Notes: a model not told the origin generated them from the letters alone. 64,000 bases of DNA from Nocardia fusca NBRC 14340 (GCF_001618425.1 NZ_BDCU01000029.1:124001-188000), one strand, 5' to 3'. Counted from the first letter of the stretch, positions 1 through 9,463 are shown. A program made the numbers and translations.

Positions 1-111
1 AACAGCAAGGCCACCCCGACTCAGTGGCCCGATGCCGCCTTGGACAGAACCACCCAAAGCATCATCTGGGAATTGTGTGAGACACACCGCGAGCGGCTGA
101 CCACACAGTGA
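1..111 (+). CDS. C-terminal end of an unidentified protein (partial)
   Basis: The first frame is open from the window edge to a TGA at 109-111 and gives the last 36 residues of a protein that starts outside the window. The tail is polar and ends in ETHRERLTTQ. No family can be named from so short a piece. The composition is compatible with coding sequence, but there is no independent proof. Confidence 0.4.
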   Translation, partial: NSKATPTQWPDAALDRTTQSIIWELCETHRERLTTQ

Positions 112-572
112 TTCGCCATCCACGAACGGAAGCCTGTAACCACCACCGGCGACACAGCGGGGCAGACGGACTGCCGCCAGCCTCACGGTTGCCGGTTGAC
201 CGAGCACACACGGCCTCTGGGAACACGCCGCCCGTGTGGTGGTGTTGCTGGATCGGCAAGCCCAGCCGAAGCCGGCACCAGCAGACTTCCACTTCGCCGG
301 CGTGCCGCTGCACTCCGGCCAGGTCACCGTCCGCGCGCTGGACCCCGCCACCGCGGGTGGGCCGGCCGCCCTTCGTGACGCGCCGTTCGGCTGAGGCCGG
401 ATGCGTTGTCGGACAGATTATCCGCGCCCGTCGACGAAACGCTCGAGTGCCGGCTCGCCTCGCTCTGCCCTGGGCTGGAATCTCCCCGGAAGCGTACTGT
501 CGAGGGAACGAGACCGCCGAGGTCTTGCAAACAAAGGATGCCCAGTTGTCCGACAAATCTCCGCGTAGCACG
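112..572. other. Intergenic stretch with no supported gene
   Basis: Several overlapping open frames cross this region on both strands, but all are rich in Arg, Pro and Ser in the way read-through of GC-rich non-coding DNA is. None shows a recognisable domain or a convincing ribosome binding site. Confidence 0.5.
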
Positions 573-689
573 ATGTCCAAAAAGCAGGGGAAATCGATCA
601 AGGAGAAACGAGCGGAGAAGAAGGCCAAGTCAGCCGCGACCGAATCCGGTGTTGAAGCCTTGGAGAGCAGAGGCAAGAAGCGCAAATAG
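573..689 (+). CDS. Small lysine-rich basic protein (38 aa)
   Basis: Starting at ATG 573 the frame encodes 38 residues beginning MSKKQGKSIKEKRAEKKAK and ending RGKKRK. Lys and Arg make up more than a third of it. It has no membrane segment and no cysteine. Frames upstream in the same phase look like noise, which is why the internal ATG is preferred, although no strong Shine-Dalgarno sequence precedes it. Short basic proteins of this kind often bind nucleic acid or ribosomes, but no function can be assigned from the sequence. Confidence 0.45.
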   Translation: MSKKQGKSIKEKRAEKKAKSAATESGVEALESRGKKRK

Positions 690-898
690 ACATACTGCTG
701 TCCGGCGTCGGAGCTCAGCCCTCACGGGCTCGGCTCCACCGCGGGAAGATCGATGTCGTGCCGAGTCGACGAACGGATCCTGCCCGGGGTCGTCACGGCC
801 CGGTGCGGGCGTGCTGTGAGGCCGGGACTGGACACCACCCGAGTACACGACGATTGCCGTGGGTGTGCTAAGACTGGTTCCTAGCAAAGGGGCCTCCG

Positions 899-2050
899 GT
901 GCACCAGCTCAGTCTCGGCGTCGTCGCGCGTTCACGAAAAGAGAACGAACGGCGGTTGCCGATCCACCCACACCACCTCGACCGGATCGACGCCGATCTC
1001 CGGAAAACCATCTATCTCGAACACGGATACGGTGAACCCTTCGGCGTGCCCGACGAACGATTGGCGGGCACGGTCGCAGGGATGCGCACACGCGAGCAGC
1101 TCATCGCCGAGTGCGAGGTCATCCTGCTGGCCAAACCGCTGCGGGAAGACGTCGCCGAACTGCGGACCGGCCAGGTGCTGTGGGGCTGGCCCCACTGTGT
1201 GCAGGACGCCGAGCTGACCCAACTGGCCATCGACCGTCGACTGACCGTGATCGCGTTCGAGGCGATGAACCACTGGCGACGCGACGGCTCGTTCGGCCTG
1301 CACGTCTTCCACAAGAACAACGAGCTGGCCGGCTACTGCTCGGTGCTGCACGCCTTGCAGTCGATCGGGTCGACCGGGGACTACGGCCGCCGACTGCGAG
1401 CGGCGGTGATCGGCTTCGGGGCGACCGCGCGCGGCGCGGTGACCGCGCTGAACGCCCACGGGATCCACGACGTCGAAGTTCTCACCGCCCGTGGCCTCAG
1501 CACGGTCGGATCGCCGATCCATTCCGCCACGATGGTGCATTTCGACCACGACGCGAACATGCAGGGCGACCCGCGTCGCAGCTACGCACACACCGAGCCC
1601 GGCCGGGTGCCGTTGGCCGGGTTTCTCGCCGAGCACGACATCGTCGTCAATTGCGTGCTGCAGGACACCGACGCGCCGCTGACCTTCCTCATCGAAGACG
1701 ACCTCGCCGCTTTCGCCCCGGGTAGCCTCATCGTCGACGTCTCTTGCGACGAAGCCATGGGCTTCAGCTGGGCGCAGCCCACGACGTTCACCCGGCCGAC
1801 CCTCCCGGTCGGCGACGGGGTCACCTACTACGCTGTCGATCACAGCCCGTCCTACCTGTGGAACTCGGCGACCTGGGAGATCAGCGAAGCGCTGCTGCCG
1901 CACCTGCGGTCGGTCCTTTCCGGACACTCCACCTGGGACGATCACGAAACCGTCCGACGCGCGATCGAGATCCGCAACGGCACGATCCAGAACTCCGCGA
2001 TCCTGTCTTTCCAACAGCGCCTACCGCAATACCCGCACCACCGCCGCTGA
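899..2050 (+). CDS. Alanine dehydrogenase / N5-(carboxyethyl)ornithine synthase-like oxidoreductase
   Basis: This 383-residue protein belongs to the alanine dehydrogenase / pyridine nucleotide transhydrogenase fold, which reduces or oxidises the C-N bond of amino acids with NAD(P). Residues 1-130 form the substrate-binding lobe, with RKENERRLPIHP at 13-24 in place of the usual KE.RV..P motif. A Rossmann glycine-rich turn VIGFGATARG lies at about 170-179. The C-terminal lobe contains DVSCDEAMGFSWAQPTTF. Spacing and length fit N5-(carboxyethyl)ornithine synthases rather better than true alanine dehydrogenases, but the substrate cannot be fixed. The start is GTG 899, preceded by AAAGGGG. The gene stands alone, with SigB-like on the opposite strand downstream. 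Confidence 0.8.
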   Translation: MHQLSLGVVARSRKENERRLPIHPHHLDRIDADLRKTIYLEHGYGEPFGVPDERLAGTVAGMRTREQLIAECEVILLAKPLREDVAELRTGQVLWGWPHCVQDAELTQLAIDRRLTVIAFEAMNHWRRDGSFGLHVFHKNNELAGYCSVLHALQSIGSTGDYGRRLRAAVIGFGATARGAVTALNAHGIHDVEVLTARGLSTVGSPIHSATMVHFDHDANMQGDPRRSYAHTEPGRVPLAGFLAEHDIVVNCVLQDTDAPLTFLIEDDLAAFAPGSLIVDVSCDEAMGFSWAQPTTFTRPTLPVGDGVTYYAVDHSPSYLWNSATWEISEALLPHLRSVLSGHSTWDDHETVRRAIEIRNGTIQNSAILSFQQRLPQYPHHRR

Positions 2051-2181
2051 ACACCGGCGACCGCGCCAACGCTGAACTCGTCGAACGCCTGTCGCGCAGA
2101 CCACGAGGATGAGATGACCGTGACTCGAAGACTGCAGCCGGGCCCGCTGCCGACCTTCAACCGTCCGCAGGACCATTGCGT

Positions 2182-3240
2182 CTATTCGAGGTAATCCCGA
2201 AGCAACTGTGAGCGCGATGGGTGACGTAGCTTCGACATCGTCTTCGACTCGATCTGCCGGATCCGCTCACGGGTGACGCCGTAGACCTTCCCGATGTCGT
2301 CGAGCGTTCGAGGCTGCCCATCGTCCAGGCCGTAACGCAGGCGCATGACACCGGCTTCGCGCTCGCTGAGCGTGTCGAGTACCGACCGCAACTGCTCCTG
2401 CAGCAGGGTGAACGCTACCTTCTCGACGGCTACGACAGCCTCGGAGTCTTCGATGAAATCGCCGAACTGGGTCGTGCCCTCGTCACCGAGCGTCTGGTCC
2501 AACGAGATCGGTTCGCGTGCGATTTGCCGAACCTCGAGAACCTTCTTGGGTGTAATACCCAATTCTGCGGCAAGCTCTTGGTCTGTTGCCTCGCGGCCCA
2601 GCTGCTGAAGCAGTTCGCGCTCCACCCGCCCGAGCTTGTTGATGATCTCCACCATGTGCACGGGGATTCGTATGGTGCGGGCCTGGTCGGCCATGGCGCG
2701 AGAAATCGCCTGGCGAATCCACCATGTGGCATAGGTCGAGAACTTGAATCCTCTGCTGTAGTCGAACTTTTCGACCGCACGCACAAGACCCAGATTGCCC
2801 TCCTGGATCAGGTCGAGGAAGGCCATGCCCCGCCCGGTGTACCGTTTTGCGATCGACACCACCAGCCGCAGGTTTGCCTCGAGCAGATGATCTTTGGCCG
2901 CGATGCCGTCCTGTACGATCCAGGTCAGGTCTCGGCGACGTGCGATCGTGAGACCCGCGGGCCCCTCGCATTCGGCCTGCAGTTTCTGCACCGCATACAG
3001 ACCGACTTCGATCCGGACCGCGAGATCGACCTCCTCGGCCGCGGAGAGTAGCGGAACTCGCCCGATCTGCTTCAGATACGCCCGTGTCGAGTCCCCACTG
3101 GCGGTGAACTCGGCTTCCTTGCGCGCCCGACGCAGCGCCGGAGACTCGTCCTCAACCCAGATGTCATCCGCAACGTCATCTTGCTCCGCCGAGGTGCCGG
3201 TGGAATCTTGGCCATTTGTTTCGCTTGCGGTCGTTGCCAT
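2182..3240 (-). CDS. RNA polymerase sigma-70 factor, group 2 (SigB-like)
   Basis: This 352-residue principal-like sigma factor directs RNA polymerase to promoters with housekeeping-type -10/-35 boxes. It has region 1.2 (DSTRAYLKQIGRVPLLSAAE), a complete region 2 (LRLVVSIAKRYTGRGM, then the -10 recognition helix YATWWIRQAISRAM), region 3 and region 4 (GVTRERIRQIESKTMSKLRH). The long acidic region 1.1 of a primary sigma factor is missing, which suggests a group 2 factor like mycobacterial SigB. The start is taken at ATG 3240, preceded by GGAGAGG. An upstream in-frame extension to 3318 looks non-coding. Such factors usually serve stationary phase and general stress. It is transcribed away from the kinase gene on its right, with a 434-bp shared promoter region. 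Confidence 0.9.
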   Translation of the reverse strand: MATTASETNGQDSTGTSAEQDDVADDIWVEDESPALRRARKEAEFTASGDSTRAYLKQIGRVPLLSAAEEVDLAVRIEVGLYAVQKLQAECEGPAGLTIARRRDLTWIVQDGIAAKDHLLEANLRLVVSIAKRYTGRGMAFLDLIQEGNLGLVRAVEKFDYSRGFKFSTYATWWIRQAISRAMADQARTIRIPVHMVEIINKLGRVERELLQQLGREATDQELAAELGITPKKVLEVRQIAREPISLDQTLGDEGTTQFGDFIEDSEAVVAVEKVAFTLLQEQLRSVLDTLSEREAGVMRLRYGLDDGQPRTLDDIGKVYGVTRERIRQIESKTMSKLRHPSRSQLLRDYLE

Positions 3241-3674
3241 ATTCGCCTCTCCGAGTGATTCGGGCGACCTCGCGATACAAGAAACAGGACCGCAGAGAGG
3301 CCTCGAGCGGCTCGGCAATCACCGGGACCAATGACCAGCGTACTGGTCGGCACACGAAGTGAGGCGACGACCGGCACCTTCCCATACCTTCCAGTAGGGT
3401 GGCGATCTGCCATCGGGTCAACGTGTCGAGTTCTCGGTGGAGCAGGACCGGAAGGGGCCCCAAGCCGTGGACGTCCACACCGAGGGTCAAGCAAACCAAC
3501 TCCGGAAATCCGGGCAACATCAATCGACGGCTCCCCGGACAGCCCGGAGCCTGATATTCTCCGCGCGCGGAGAGTCGGCACGAAAAGTGTTGACATGGAA
3601 GAGAACCGGCGTAACGCGGACGGCCCGGAAATCCGCGACCGGGGTGCGGGTGGCGGCCGGAGCGAAGGGCGGAT

Positions 3675-5156
3675 GTGGTTCTGCGCATCGGTGAGGAATT
3701 CGCGGGCTACCGGATCGATCGAGAACTGGGTCGCGGCGGGATGGGGGTCGTCTACCGCGCTGTGCACCCGCGGCTGCCGTCCAAGATAGTGGCGCTCAAG
3801 GTATTCGACCCCTCCCGCGGCGGCCCCCGCGGGCTGCGCCTGTTCGGTCGGGAAGCCGAACTCGTCTGCGGTCTGTCGCATCCGAACATCGTGCGGATAC
3901 ACGACCGTGATGTCACCGACGGGCTGTGCTGGATCGAAATGGAATACGTCGACGGCCCCAACGTCACCGAGGTACTGCTCGACACCGGCGCCGGACTGGA
4001 CCCGTCCCGTGCTGTCAGCTTCATCTCCGACGCCGCCGCCGGTATCGACCACGCCCATCACAACAAGGTCGTGCATCGCGATATCAAACCGTCCAACCTG
4101 CTGGTCTCCACCGCCGACGGCCGTGAACGCGTGCTGGTCGCCGATTTCGGAATCGCCCGCAGCCTCGAAGACGACGCCACCCTCACCGGTGTCGGCCGGC
4201 GCGAATACTCGCCGCATTACGTGGCCCCGGAGCGTTTCGTCAGTTCGCTGCCCGACCACCGCTCCGACATCTACTCGCTCGGGGCGACACTGCACCGACT
4301 GCTCACCGGTTCCTACCCTTACCCGAACCGTGGCGACCGGGAACTGATCCACGCGCACCGCAGCGAACCTGCTCCGGTGCCCACCCGTATCCGGCCGGAC
4401 CTGCCGGAGGTGTTCGACTCCGTTATCGCCAAGGCGATGGCCAAGGATCCCGACGACCGATACCAGAGCTGCGCGGAACTGGCCGCCGCCGCCCGCGCCG
4501 CACTGTCGGACGAAGTGGTCGCCGAGGTGTCCCGCCCTGTTCATACCGATGCGCTGCCTCGGGCCACGACATCCGAGCGGGTCGGAGCCGACACGGTCAC
4601 CGGGGCGGAAACGGTTGTCTCCCAGGACACCACCGTGCCCGCCTCCCGGGTTCGCCCTCGTTGGCCATGGATGGCGGCAGCCGCCGCGCTCACCGTCGCG
4701 CTCGCCGCCGGCTGGGCCCTTGCCGTCCGGGCCGAACCCGACCCTCCGACGACCCCGGTACCTATCGTGGGCCCCGGCCCGACCGCCACGACCCCCAGCC
4801 GCCTCACGGCCCGTTGCCACTGGACGATCCGGCACTTCAACGGCGACCGCACCTATGTGGAACTGCCGACCGGCCACGGCTCCCGAGACGAACCGAACTG
4901 CATCCTGAATCTCGGCGACCGCACCGACGCCGTGTCCTCGGTACAACGCGCGGTCGCCCTGTGCCATCACATCCCCGTCGATGTGTCGGGCGCTTACGAC
5001 TTCACGACCAAGTCGGCGATCGAACAGCTTCAGAAGACCGCAGGCGCCATGGCCGACGGGATCTACGGTCCACGGACCCGCACCACAGTTCTGCGATGGC
5101 CGGTGTTTCGGGAAACGGACGGAGGTTTTGCAGGAATATGTTGGAATCTCGACTGA
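3675..5156 (+). CDS. Membrane Ser/Thr protein kinase with extracellular peptidoglycan-binding domain
   Basis: This 493-residue protein is a Hanks-type kinase anchored in the membrane. The kinase domain (about 10-275) is intact: GRGGMGVVY (19-27), the ATP-binding Lys42 in ALKVF, HRDIKPSN with catalytic Asp136, DFG at 157-159 and APE at 184-186. A Pro/Thr-rich linker leads to one transmembrane helix at about 332-351. The outer part holds four cysteines and a peptidoglycan-binding type 1 domain at about 415-475, whose core reads IEQLQKTAGAMADGIYGPRT. The architecture resembles mycobacterial PknH, although PknH has a different sensor domain. The start GTG 3675 lies just before the conserved fold. 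It overlaps the next gene, an EmbR-like regulator, by 19 nt, so that regulator is its most likely substrate. Confidence 0.9.
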   Translation: MVLRIGEEFAGYRIDRELGRGGMGVVYRAVHPRLPSKIVALKVFDPSRGGPRGLRLFGREAELVCGLSHPNIVRIHDRDVTDGLCWIEMEYVDGPNVTEVLLDTGAGLDPSRAVSFISDAAAGIDHAHHNKVVHRDIKPSNLLVSTADGRERVLVADFGIARSLEDDATLTGVGRREYSPHYVAPERFVSSLPDHRSDIYSLGATLHRLLTGSYPYPNRGDRELIHAHRSEPAPVPTRIRPDLPEVFDSVIAKAMAKDPDDRYQSCAELAAAARAALSDEVVAEVSRPVHTDALPRATTSERVGADTVTGAETVVSQDTTVPASRVRPRWPWMAAAAALTVALAAGWALAVRAEPDPPTTPVPIVGPGPTATTPSRLTARCHWTIRHFNGDRTYVELPTGHGSRDEPNCILNLGDRTDAVSSVQRAVALCHHIPVDVSGAYDFTTKSAIEQLQKTAGAMADGIYGPRTRTTVLRWPVFRETDGGFAGICWNLD

Positions 5157-6274
5157 CCCGGATACCCATCGATTTGCGGCTGCTCGGTCCGGTGCGCCTG
5201 GTCATCGGCGGCCGCCGACTCCACCTGAGTGGATACCGGACGCTGATGATACTCGCCGTACTCGCCGTCGAACGCGGGGTCGCGTTGTCCCCGCAACGAC
5301 TCGGCCGGCGGGTCTGGGACGACGAACCCCCGCCCAGCTACCGCAGCAGTCTGCAGAACCGGATCGCGCGGATCCGCGCCGCCATCCGCGCCGCGGGCGT
5401 CTCCGATACCGACCTGCTGCGCACCGAATCCGGCTGCTACCGCCTGGACATCCGGCCCGGCGACTGCGATCTGCACCGTTTCACCGAAACCCGCACCAAA
5501 GCTGTCATGGCGCGGGACAGAGGCGATTACGAGGGTGCGTCGGATGCGTTCCGGCAGGCCCTGGCGGAATGGTCCGGAGACGCGCTCGACGGGCTGCGGG
5601 CATCCCCGTTCGTGGACGGTTTCCGGGTCCGCATGGAGGAGGAACGGCGGCAGACGGTGATCGACCGGATCGATATGGATATCGCGTGCGGCCGGGCCCG
5701 GGAGGTGATCGGGGAACTGCGGGTCATGGCCGAGGAATCACCGACCGGGGTCGCGGTGTGGTCGCGCTACATCACCGCGCTCTACCTCGGTGACAGCGCC
5801 GACGACGCCGCCGGGGCCTGCCGGGTCATCCTGAGCCGGCTGTACGACCAGGGTATGGACGCGCCGCAGGAACTCCGGGCGCTACAGGAACGGATCCTGC
5901 GTCACGAACCTTTGCCCGGAAGTCCCGTTTCCGGCTCCACAGCGCCGGAAGAGGAGCGGCCGACGCTGCAGGAATCGCTGTCGGTGATCATGCTGGTCTC
6001 CGGCGATGGCCAGGTCATCGCTGTCACCGAGGCCGGGGTGAGTATCGGCCGCGGCGTCGGCAACGATCTGCGGCTGGCCGATCCGAAGATCAGCCGCCGG
6101 CACGCCCGTGTCGACAGCGACGGTGAACGCGCGCACATCACCGATCTCGGCTCCGCGAACGGGGTCTACGTAAACGACCGCCGCATCGGCTCGGCGACTC
6201 TGCTCGAACCAGGCGACACCATCCGCCTGGGTTCCACCATGGTGAAAGTACGCCTCGCAGACCCCGCCCGGTGA
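5138..6274 (+). CDS. EmbR-like transcriptional regulator (winged helix, BTAD, FHA)
   Basis: This 378-residue AfsR/SARP-type regulator has an N-terminal DNA-binding winged helix (about 10-105, LLGPVRLVIGGRRLHLSG), a bacterial transcriptional activation domain (about 110-265) and a C-terminal forkhead-associated domain (about 285-375). The FHA phosphothreonine-binding residues are visible: IGR at 303-305, SRRH at 319-322 and the SANG loop near 341. This domain order is that of M. tuberculosis EmbR, which is phosphorylated by PknH. ATG 5138 follows GGAGG at 5121 and lies inside the end of the kinase gene. The overlap and the FHA domain argue that the upstream kinase phosphorylates it. Target genes are not evident, but the secreted peptidoglycan-binding protein next door is a candidate. 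Confidence 0.9.
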   Translation: MLESRLTRIPIDLRLLGPVRLVIGGRRLHLSGYRTLMILAVLAVERGVALSPQRLGRRVWDDEPPPSYRSSLQNRIARIRAAIRAAGVSDTDLLRTESGCYRLDIRPGDCDLHRFTETRTKAVMARDRGDYEGASDAFRQALAEWSGDALDGLRASPFVDGFRVRMEEERRQTVIDRIDMDIACGRAREVIGELRVMAEESPTGVAVWSRYITALYLGDSADDAAGACRVILSRLYDQGMDAPQELRALQERILRHEPLPGSPVSGSTAPEEERPTLQESLSVIMLVSGDGQVIAVTEAGVSIGRGVGNDLRLADPKISRRHARVDSDGERAHITDLGSANGVYVNDRRIGSATLLEPGDTIRLGSTMVKVRLADPAR

Positions 6275-6390
6275 TCGTCCGGACACATTGGTGCGACGTG
6301 AGCGCGACGTTGGCGCGCCTGGATAACTTCATTCCACCCTGCTCGGGAGCTGCCCCGAACAGCAGTCACCACAAGGGAACTGGAGTCGGA

Positions 6391-6780
6391 ATGAATGAGA
6401 TGTCCACTACACGCCTGACCGGCCGCACGCTCCGAGCGGTCCTGGTCGCGGGTATCGCGCTGAGCATCGCGAGTGGTTCGGCCGCGCTCGCCCAGGCGCA
6501 GAGCGCACCCGCGACGTCGGGCGAACAGGACACCGCCCATGCGTGTGCGTCCTCTTATCCGACGCTGTCGCGCGGCTCGACCGGCGATTGCGTCTATGTT
6601 GTACAGAAGGCCCTCTACCTCATCGGTTTCCGCGGAACCCCATTGGACGGCGTCTTCGGTCCAGTCACCGAACAGACCGTGCGCGAGTACCAGAAGTCGG
6701 CCGGGATCAAGGCCGACGGCATCGTCGGACCGGACACCTGGGCCGCGCTCATCGGGGAATCGGCACTCGCCGGTCGCTGA
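6391..6780 (+). CDS. Secreted peptidoglycan-binding domain protein
   Basis: The 129-residue product has a signal peptide (charged start, hydrophobic core VLVAGIALSIASGSAALA, likely cleavage after ALAQA) and one peptidoglycan-binding type 1 domain filling the rest, with the signature DGVFGPVTEQTVREYQ and ending GPDTWAALI. Two cysteines flank the domain entry and may form a disulfide outside the cell. ATG 6391 has GGAG eight bases upstream. It follows the EmbR-like gene by 116 bp on the same strand. The kinase two genes upstream carries the same domain type outside the membrane, so both proteins may sense or bind the same wall structure. No catalytic domain is attached. Confidence 0.85.
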   Translation: MNEMSTTRLTGRTLRAVLVAGIALSIASGSAALAQAQSAPATSGEQDTAHACASSYPTLSRGSTGDCVYVVQKALYLIGFRGTPLDGVFGPVTEQTVREYQKSAGIKADGIVGPDTWAALIGESALAGR

Positions 6781-7352
6781 TCCGCATGACTGCTCCGGCC
6801 GTCGGCTCGCCGAATTTCGCGGCAGCCGACGGCCACCGCTGTACGCCCGATGCCCATTCCGTGGCCAGATGTCGGGCCCGGCGCGATGGACCCGATCGCC
6901 CCGATTGACAACGCGGACATACCCGGCTCCAGGAACTCGGCCTTCCATGGGCCGGCCGACTGCTCACTGCACTTTTCCCGACGGGCCGCCTTCGCGATCG
7001 TCGCCTCACCGGCCGGCACACCATCACGATCCGCGTCTTCTTCTCGACCGGAATCGGCGGGGGTCTACCCATATGTCGGATTCTCCTTCAGGACTGACTC
7101 AATCGCCCTGCCACAGAGTCCGACGCGCGACACACCCGACTCGACCGAGTGCCGTGCAGTATCGGTACCTATCGGACCCGACCCGTTCACCCGGACCGAG
7201 AGCGCTGAAGAGTTCGTCCATCGCATTCTCGGCGACTGCCCTGCGTGGATATCGGGGCGACAGGTTCAGAATGTGCAGCGGTGCTGGGCGATCATCCGCA
7301 TTCCTCCCGTGAACGACTCGGAGTCGAATACCGATATCGCGGCGAGCGGCCG
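6781..7352. other. Gene-poor stretch between two peptidoglycan-binding domain copies
   Basis: Open frames here have the appearance of read-through and no domain was recognised. The region separates the intact peptidoglycan-binding gene from its broken partial copy and may be the decayed front part of the duplicated gene. Confidence 0.45.
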
Positions 7353-7473
7353 AACCCACTGGACGGCGTCTTCGGTCCCGGCACCGAACAGATCGTGCGC
7401 GAGTACCAGGCGTCGGCCGGGATCAAGGCCGACGCCATCGTCGGACCGGACACCTGGGCCGCGCTCATCCGGT
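7353..7473 (+). pseudogene. Partial duplicate of the peptidoglycan-binding domain
   Basis: About 120 bp repeats positions 6636-6757 of the secreted peptidoglycan-binding gene with an offset of 716 bp and only a handful of mismatches. The translation DGVFGPGTEQIVREYQ and GPDTWAALI is almost that of the parent. There is no signal peptide, no first half of the domain and no sensible start, and the match breaks abruptly on both sides, with a one-base difference at the left edge. It is read as a broken recent duplication. Confidence 0.8.
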
Positions 7474-7762
7474 TACCAGAACACCGCAGAGCCCACAGCT
7501 CTGCACCCGGCCTGTCGTGGTAGCCAGCCGGGCCAGAGCTGTTGTGCAGGGTGCGGCGGGTCGAATCCGGAGTTGATGAACGCGGCGGCACCGCTGGCCA
7601 CTCGGGCACCGGTGCGACGGGCGATCGGCAGTGACCGCCCGATAGAGCGGAGCTTGCATCAGACCGAATGTCCGACTATCTTCCGATTCTGTTACTAGAA
7701 GTTACATTTATTCGCGTTCGGTGCCGGACCGATGCGATGGGCGCCGGAGGCGAGGGTAAGCG

Positions 7763-9463
7763 ATGATCACGCTGCGCAAGGACGGTCCAACGCGATCGCA
7801 TTCGGTACGACCGCAGTGGGCTGCCTTCGGCGCGCTTGTCACCTCGTGCCTGGCTGTGCTGCTGGTGTTGCTGGACAACACCGTGGTAGTCGTGGCGCTG
7901 CCGACACTGGCCAACGAGCTCGATTCGGACTTCAGCGGATTGCAGTGGGTGATCGACTCCTACACGCTCCCGTTCGCCGGGTTCTTGCTGATGTTCGGCC
8001 ATCTCGGAGATCGGCTCGGGCGTCGCCGCGTGCTGGTAGGTGGCCTGGTGGGTATCGCTGCGATGTCTGTACTCGGTGCATGCGCGCAATCGTTGACCCA
8101 GGTGCTCATCGCCCGGGCCGGCATGGGAGTTTCGGCTGCGGCGGTGTTCCCCGCGACCCTGGCAATCATCACCACGGTGTATCCCACGCCGCGTCTACGT
8201 GCGCTGGGGATCGCGGTCTGGACCGCGATGGCCGGATTCGCTGTCGGGATCGGACCGACCGTGGGTGGTTGGCTGCTGGAGCATTTCTCCTGGCACTCGA
8301 TGTTCTGGATCAACGTGCCCGCCGCCGTCGTCGTGCTCGCCCTGGCCTACGTTTTCGTTCCGGAATCACGTTCGGGTAGGACAGGATCGCTGGACCTACT
8401 CGGTGTCACTCTCTCGATTGCCGGAGTTTTCCTGCTGGTGTGGAGTTTCATCGAAGCACCCCGGCACGGGTGGACGGCACCCATGACAATCGGCGGAATC
8501 CTCGCCGCGGTGCTACTGCTGGCGCTGTTCGCGGCGTGGGAACTGCGCGCCGAATACCCGGTGTTGAATGTGCGTTTGTTCCGGATCCGCCGCTTCGCGT
8601 TACCCGCGCTCGCGCTCGCGGTGTCGTACTTCGCGATGTTCGGTTTCCTGTTCATGGTCAGCCAGTACTTCCAAGGGGTGTTGCTGATGGATCCGTTGAC
8701 CTTCGGTATCCATTCGCTGCCGTTCGCCCTCGCGGTCGGCCTCGGCGCGCCGGTCGCGACCTGGCTCGGCTACAGGTACGGGCACACTCCGGTCGTGATC
8801 GCGGGGATGGTGATCCTGGCCGGAGGGCTGATGTGGGCCGGGCAGGCGACCGTCGAAACCACCTACTGGCAGATCCCGTTCGGGTCGATGATCCTGATGG
8901 GCGGCGGTCTGGGCATCGTCACCGGGCCTGTCACCGACTCCGTCATGTCCTCGGTACCCCGCCTGGAAGTCGGCGCCGGATCGGCGGTCAACGACACGAC
9001 CCGCGAAATCGGTGGTGCTCTCGGAATCGCCATCCTCGGCTCGGTGCTGTTCGGTAAATACCGCGATATCGTCTCGGCGAAGCTCGACTCCTACGGTCCG
9101 CTCGCGAATAACTTCCTGTCCGCCCAGCAGCGCGATTTGATCGAGAACTCCCCGATCTCGGTACTCGAGATATTGAACCGGCCCGGGCTCCCCGGCGTGG
9201 TCACCGATCTGGACAATCCGAACAGTCTCGTGCGGGTTATGCAGGATGCGACGATGCAGGGCTGGAAGTACGCGGCGATGATCATGGTCGCCAGTGTGCT
9301 GGCCACTGCCATCGTCTTCGCTGTGTTCATGCCGTGGAGCCGCGGCGAGTCGTTGATCGACAACACGGGTGACCGCGACGCACACGGCGAGGAGGCTGCG
9401 GTGCCAGGCCGTCCCGACGCCGGCGACGTCCAACGCAGCTATTCCCGCCCGGCCGGATGGTGA
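7763..9463 (+). CDS. MFS drug:H+ antiporter, DHA2 family (14 TM)
   Basis: This 566-residue integral membrane protein has the hallmarks of the DHA2 multidrug exporters (EmrB/QacA type): motif D1-like LLDNTVVVVALPTLANEL in the first helix, motif A GHLGDRLGRRRVL after helix 2, and motif C-like GIGPTVGGWLLE in helix 5. Hydrophobic segments fit 14 helices, followed by a polar tail of about 45 residues. It would expel lipophilic drugs or dyes in exchange for protons; the substrate is not predictable. The start is ATG 7763, preceded by GGAGGCGAGG. No dedicated TetR regulator adjoins it. It is the last gene before the tRNA-derived repeat. Confidence 0.9.
   Translation: MITLRKDGPTRSHSVRPQWAAFGALVTSCLAVLLVLLDNTVVVVALPTLANELDSDFSGLQWVIDSYTLPFAGFLLMFGHLGDRLGRRRVLVGGLVGIAAMSVLGACAQSLTQVLIARAGMGVSAAAVFPATLAIITTVYPTPRLRALGIAVWTAMAGFAVGIGPTVGGWLLEHFSWHSMFWINVPAAVVVLALAYVFVPESRSGRTGSLDLLGVTLSIAGVFLLVWSFIEAPRHGWTAPMTIGGILAAVLLLALFAAWELRAEYPVLNVRLFRIRRFALPALALAVSYFAMFGFLFMVSQYFQGVLLMDPLTFGIHSLPFALAVGLGAPVATWLGYRYGHTPVVIAGMVILAGGLMWAGQATVETTYWQIPFGSMILMGGGLGIVTGPVTDSVMSSVPRLEVGAGSAVNDTTREIGGALGIAILGSVLFGKYRDIVSAKLDSYGPLANNFLSAQQRDLIENSPISVLEILNRPGLPGVVTDLDNPNSLVRVMQDATMQGWKYAAMIMVASVLATAIVFAVFMPWSRGESLIDNTGDRDAHGEEAAVPGRPDAGDVQRSYSRPAGW

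Noticed and set aside
108..819. Several overlapping ORFs of 60-207 aa on both strands
   Set aside because: Arg/Pro/Ser-rich, no domains, no ribosome binding sites; only the last 38 codons of one frame look real.
3072..4970. 632-aa leftward ORF across the sigma and kinase genes
   Set aside because: It is antisense to well-supported kinase and sigma genes and has no domain; long antisense frames are common at this GC content.
6850..7698. 282-aa rightward ORF across the duplicated domain
   Set aside because: It reads the duplicated peptidoglycan-binding segment in the wrong frame, and the remainder is unrecognisable.
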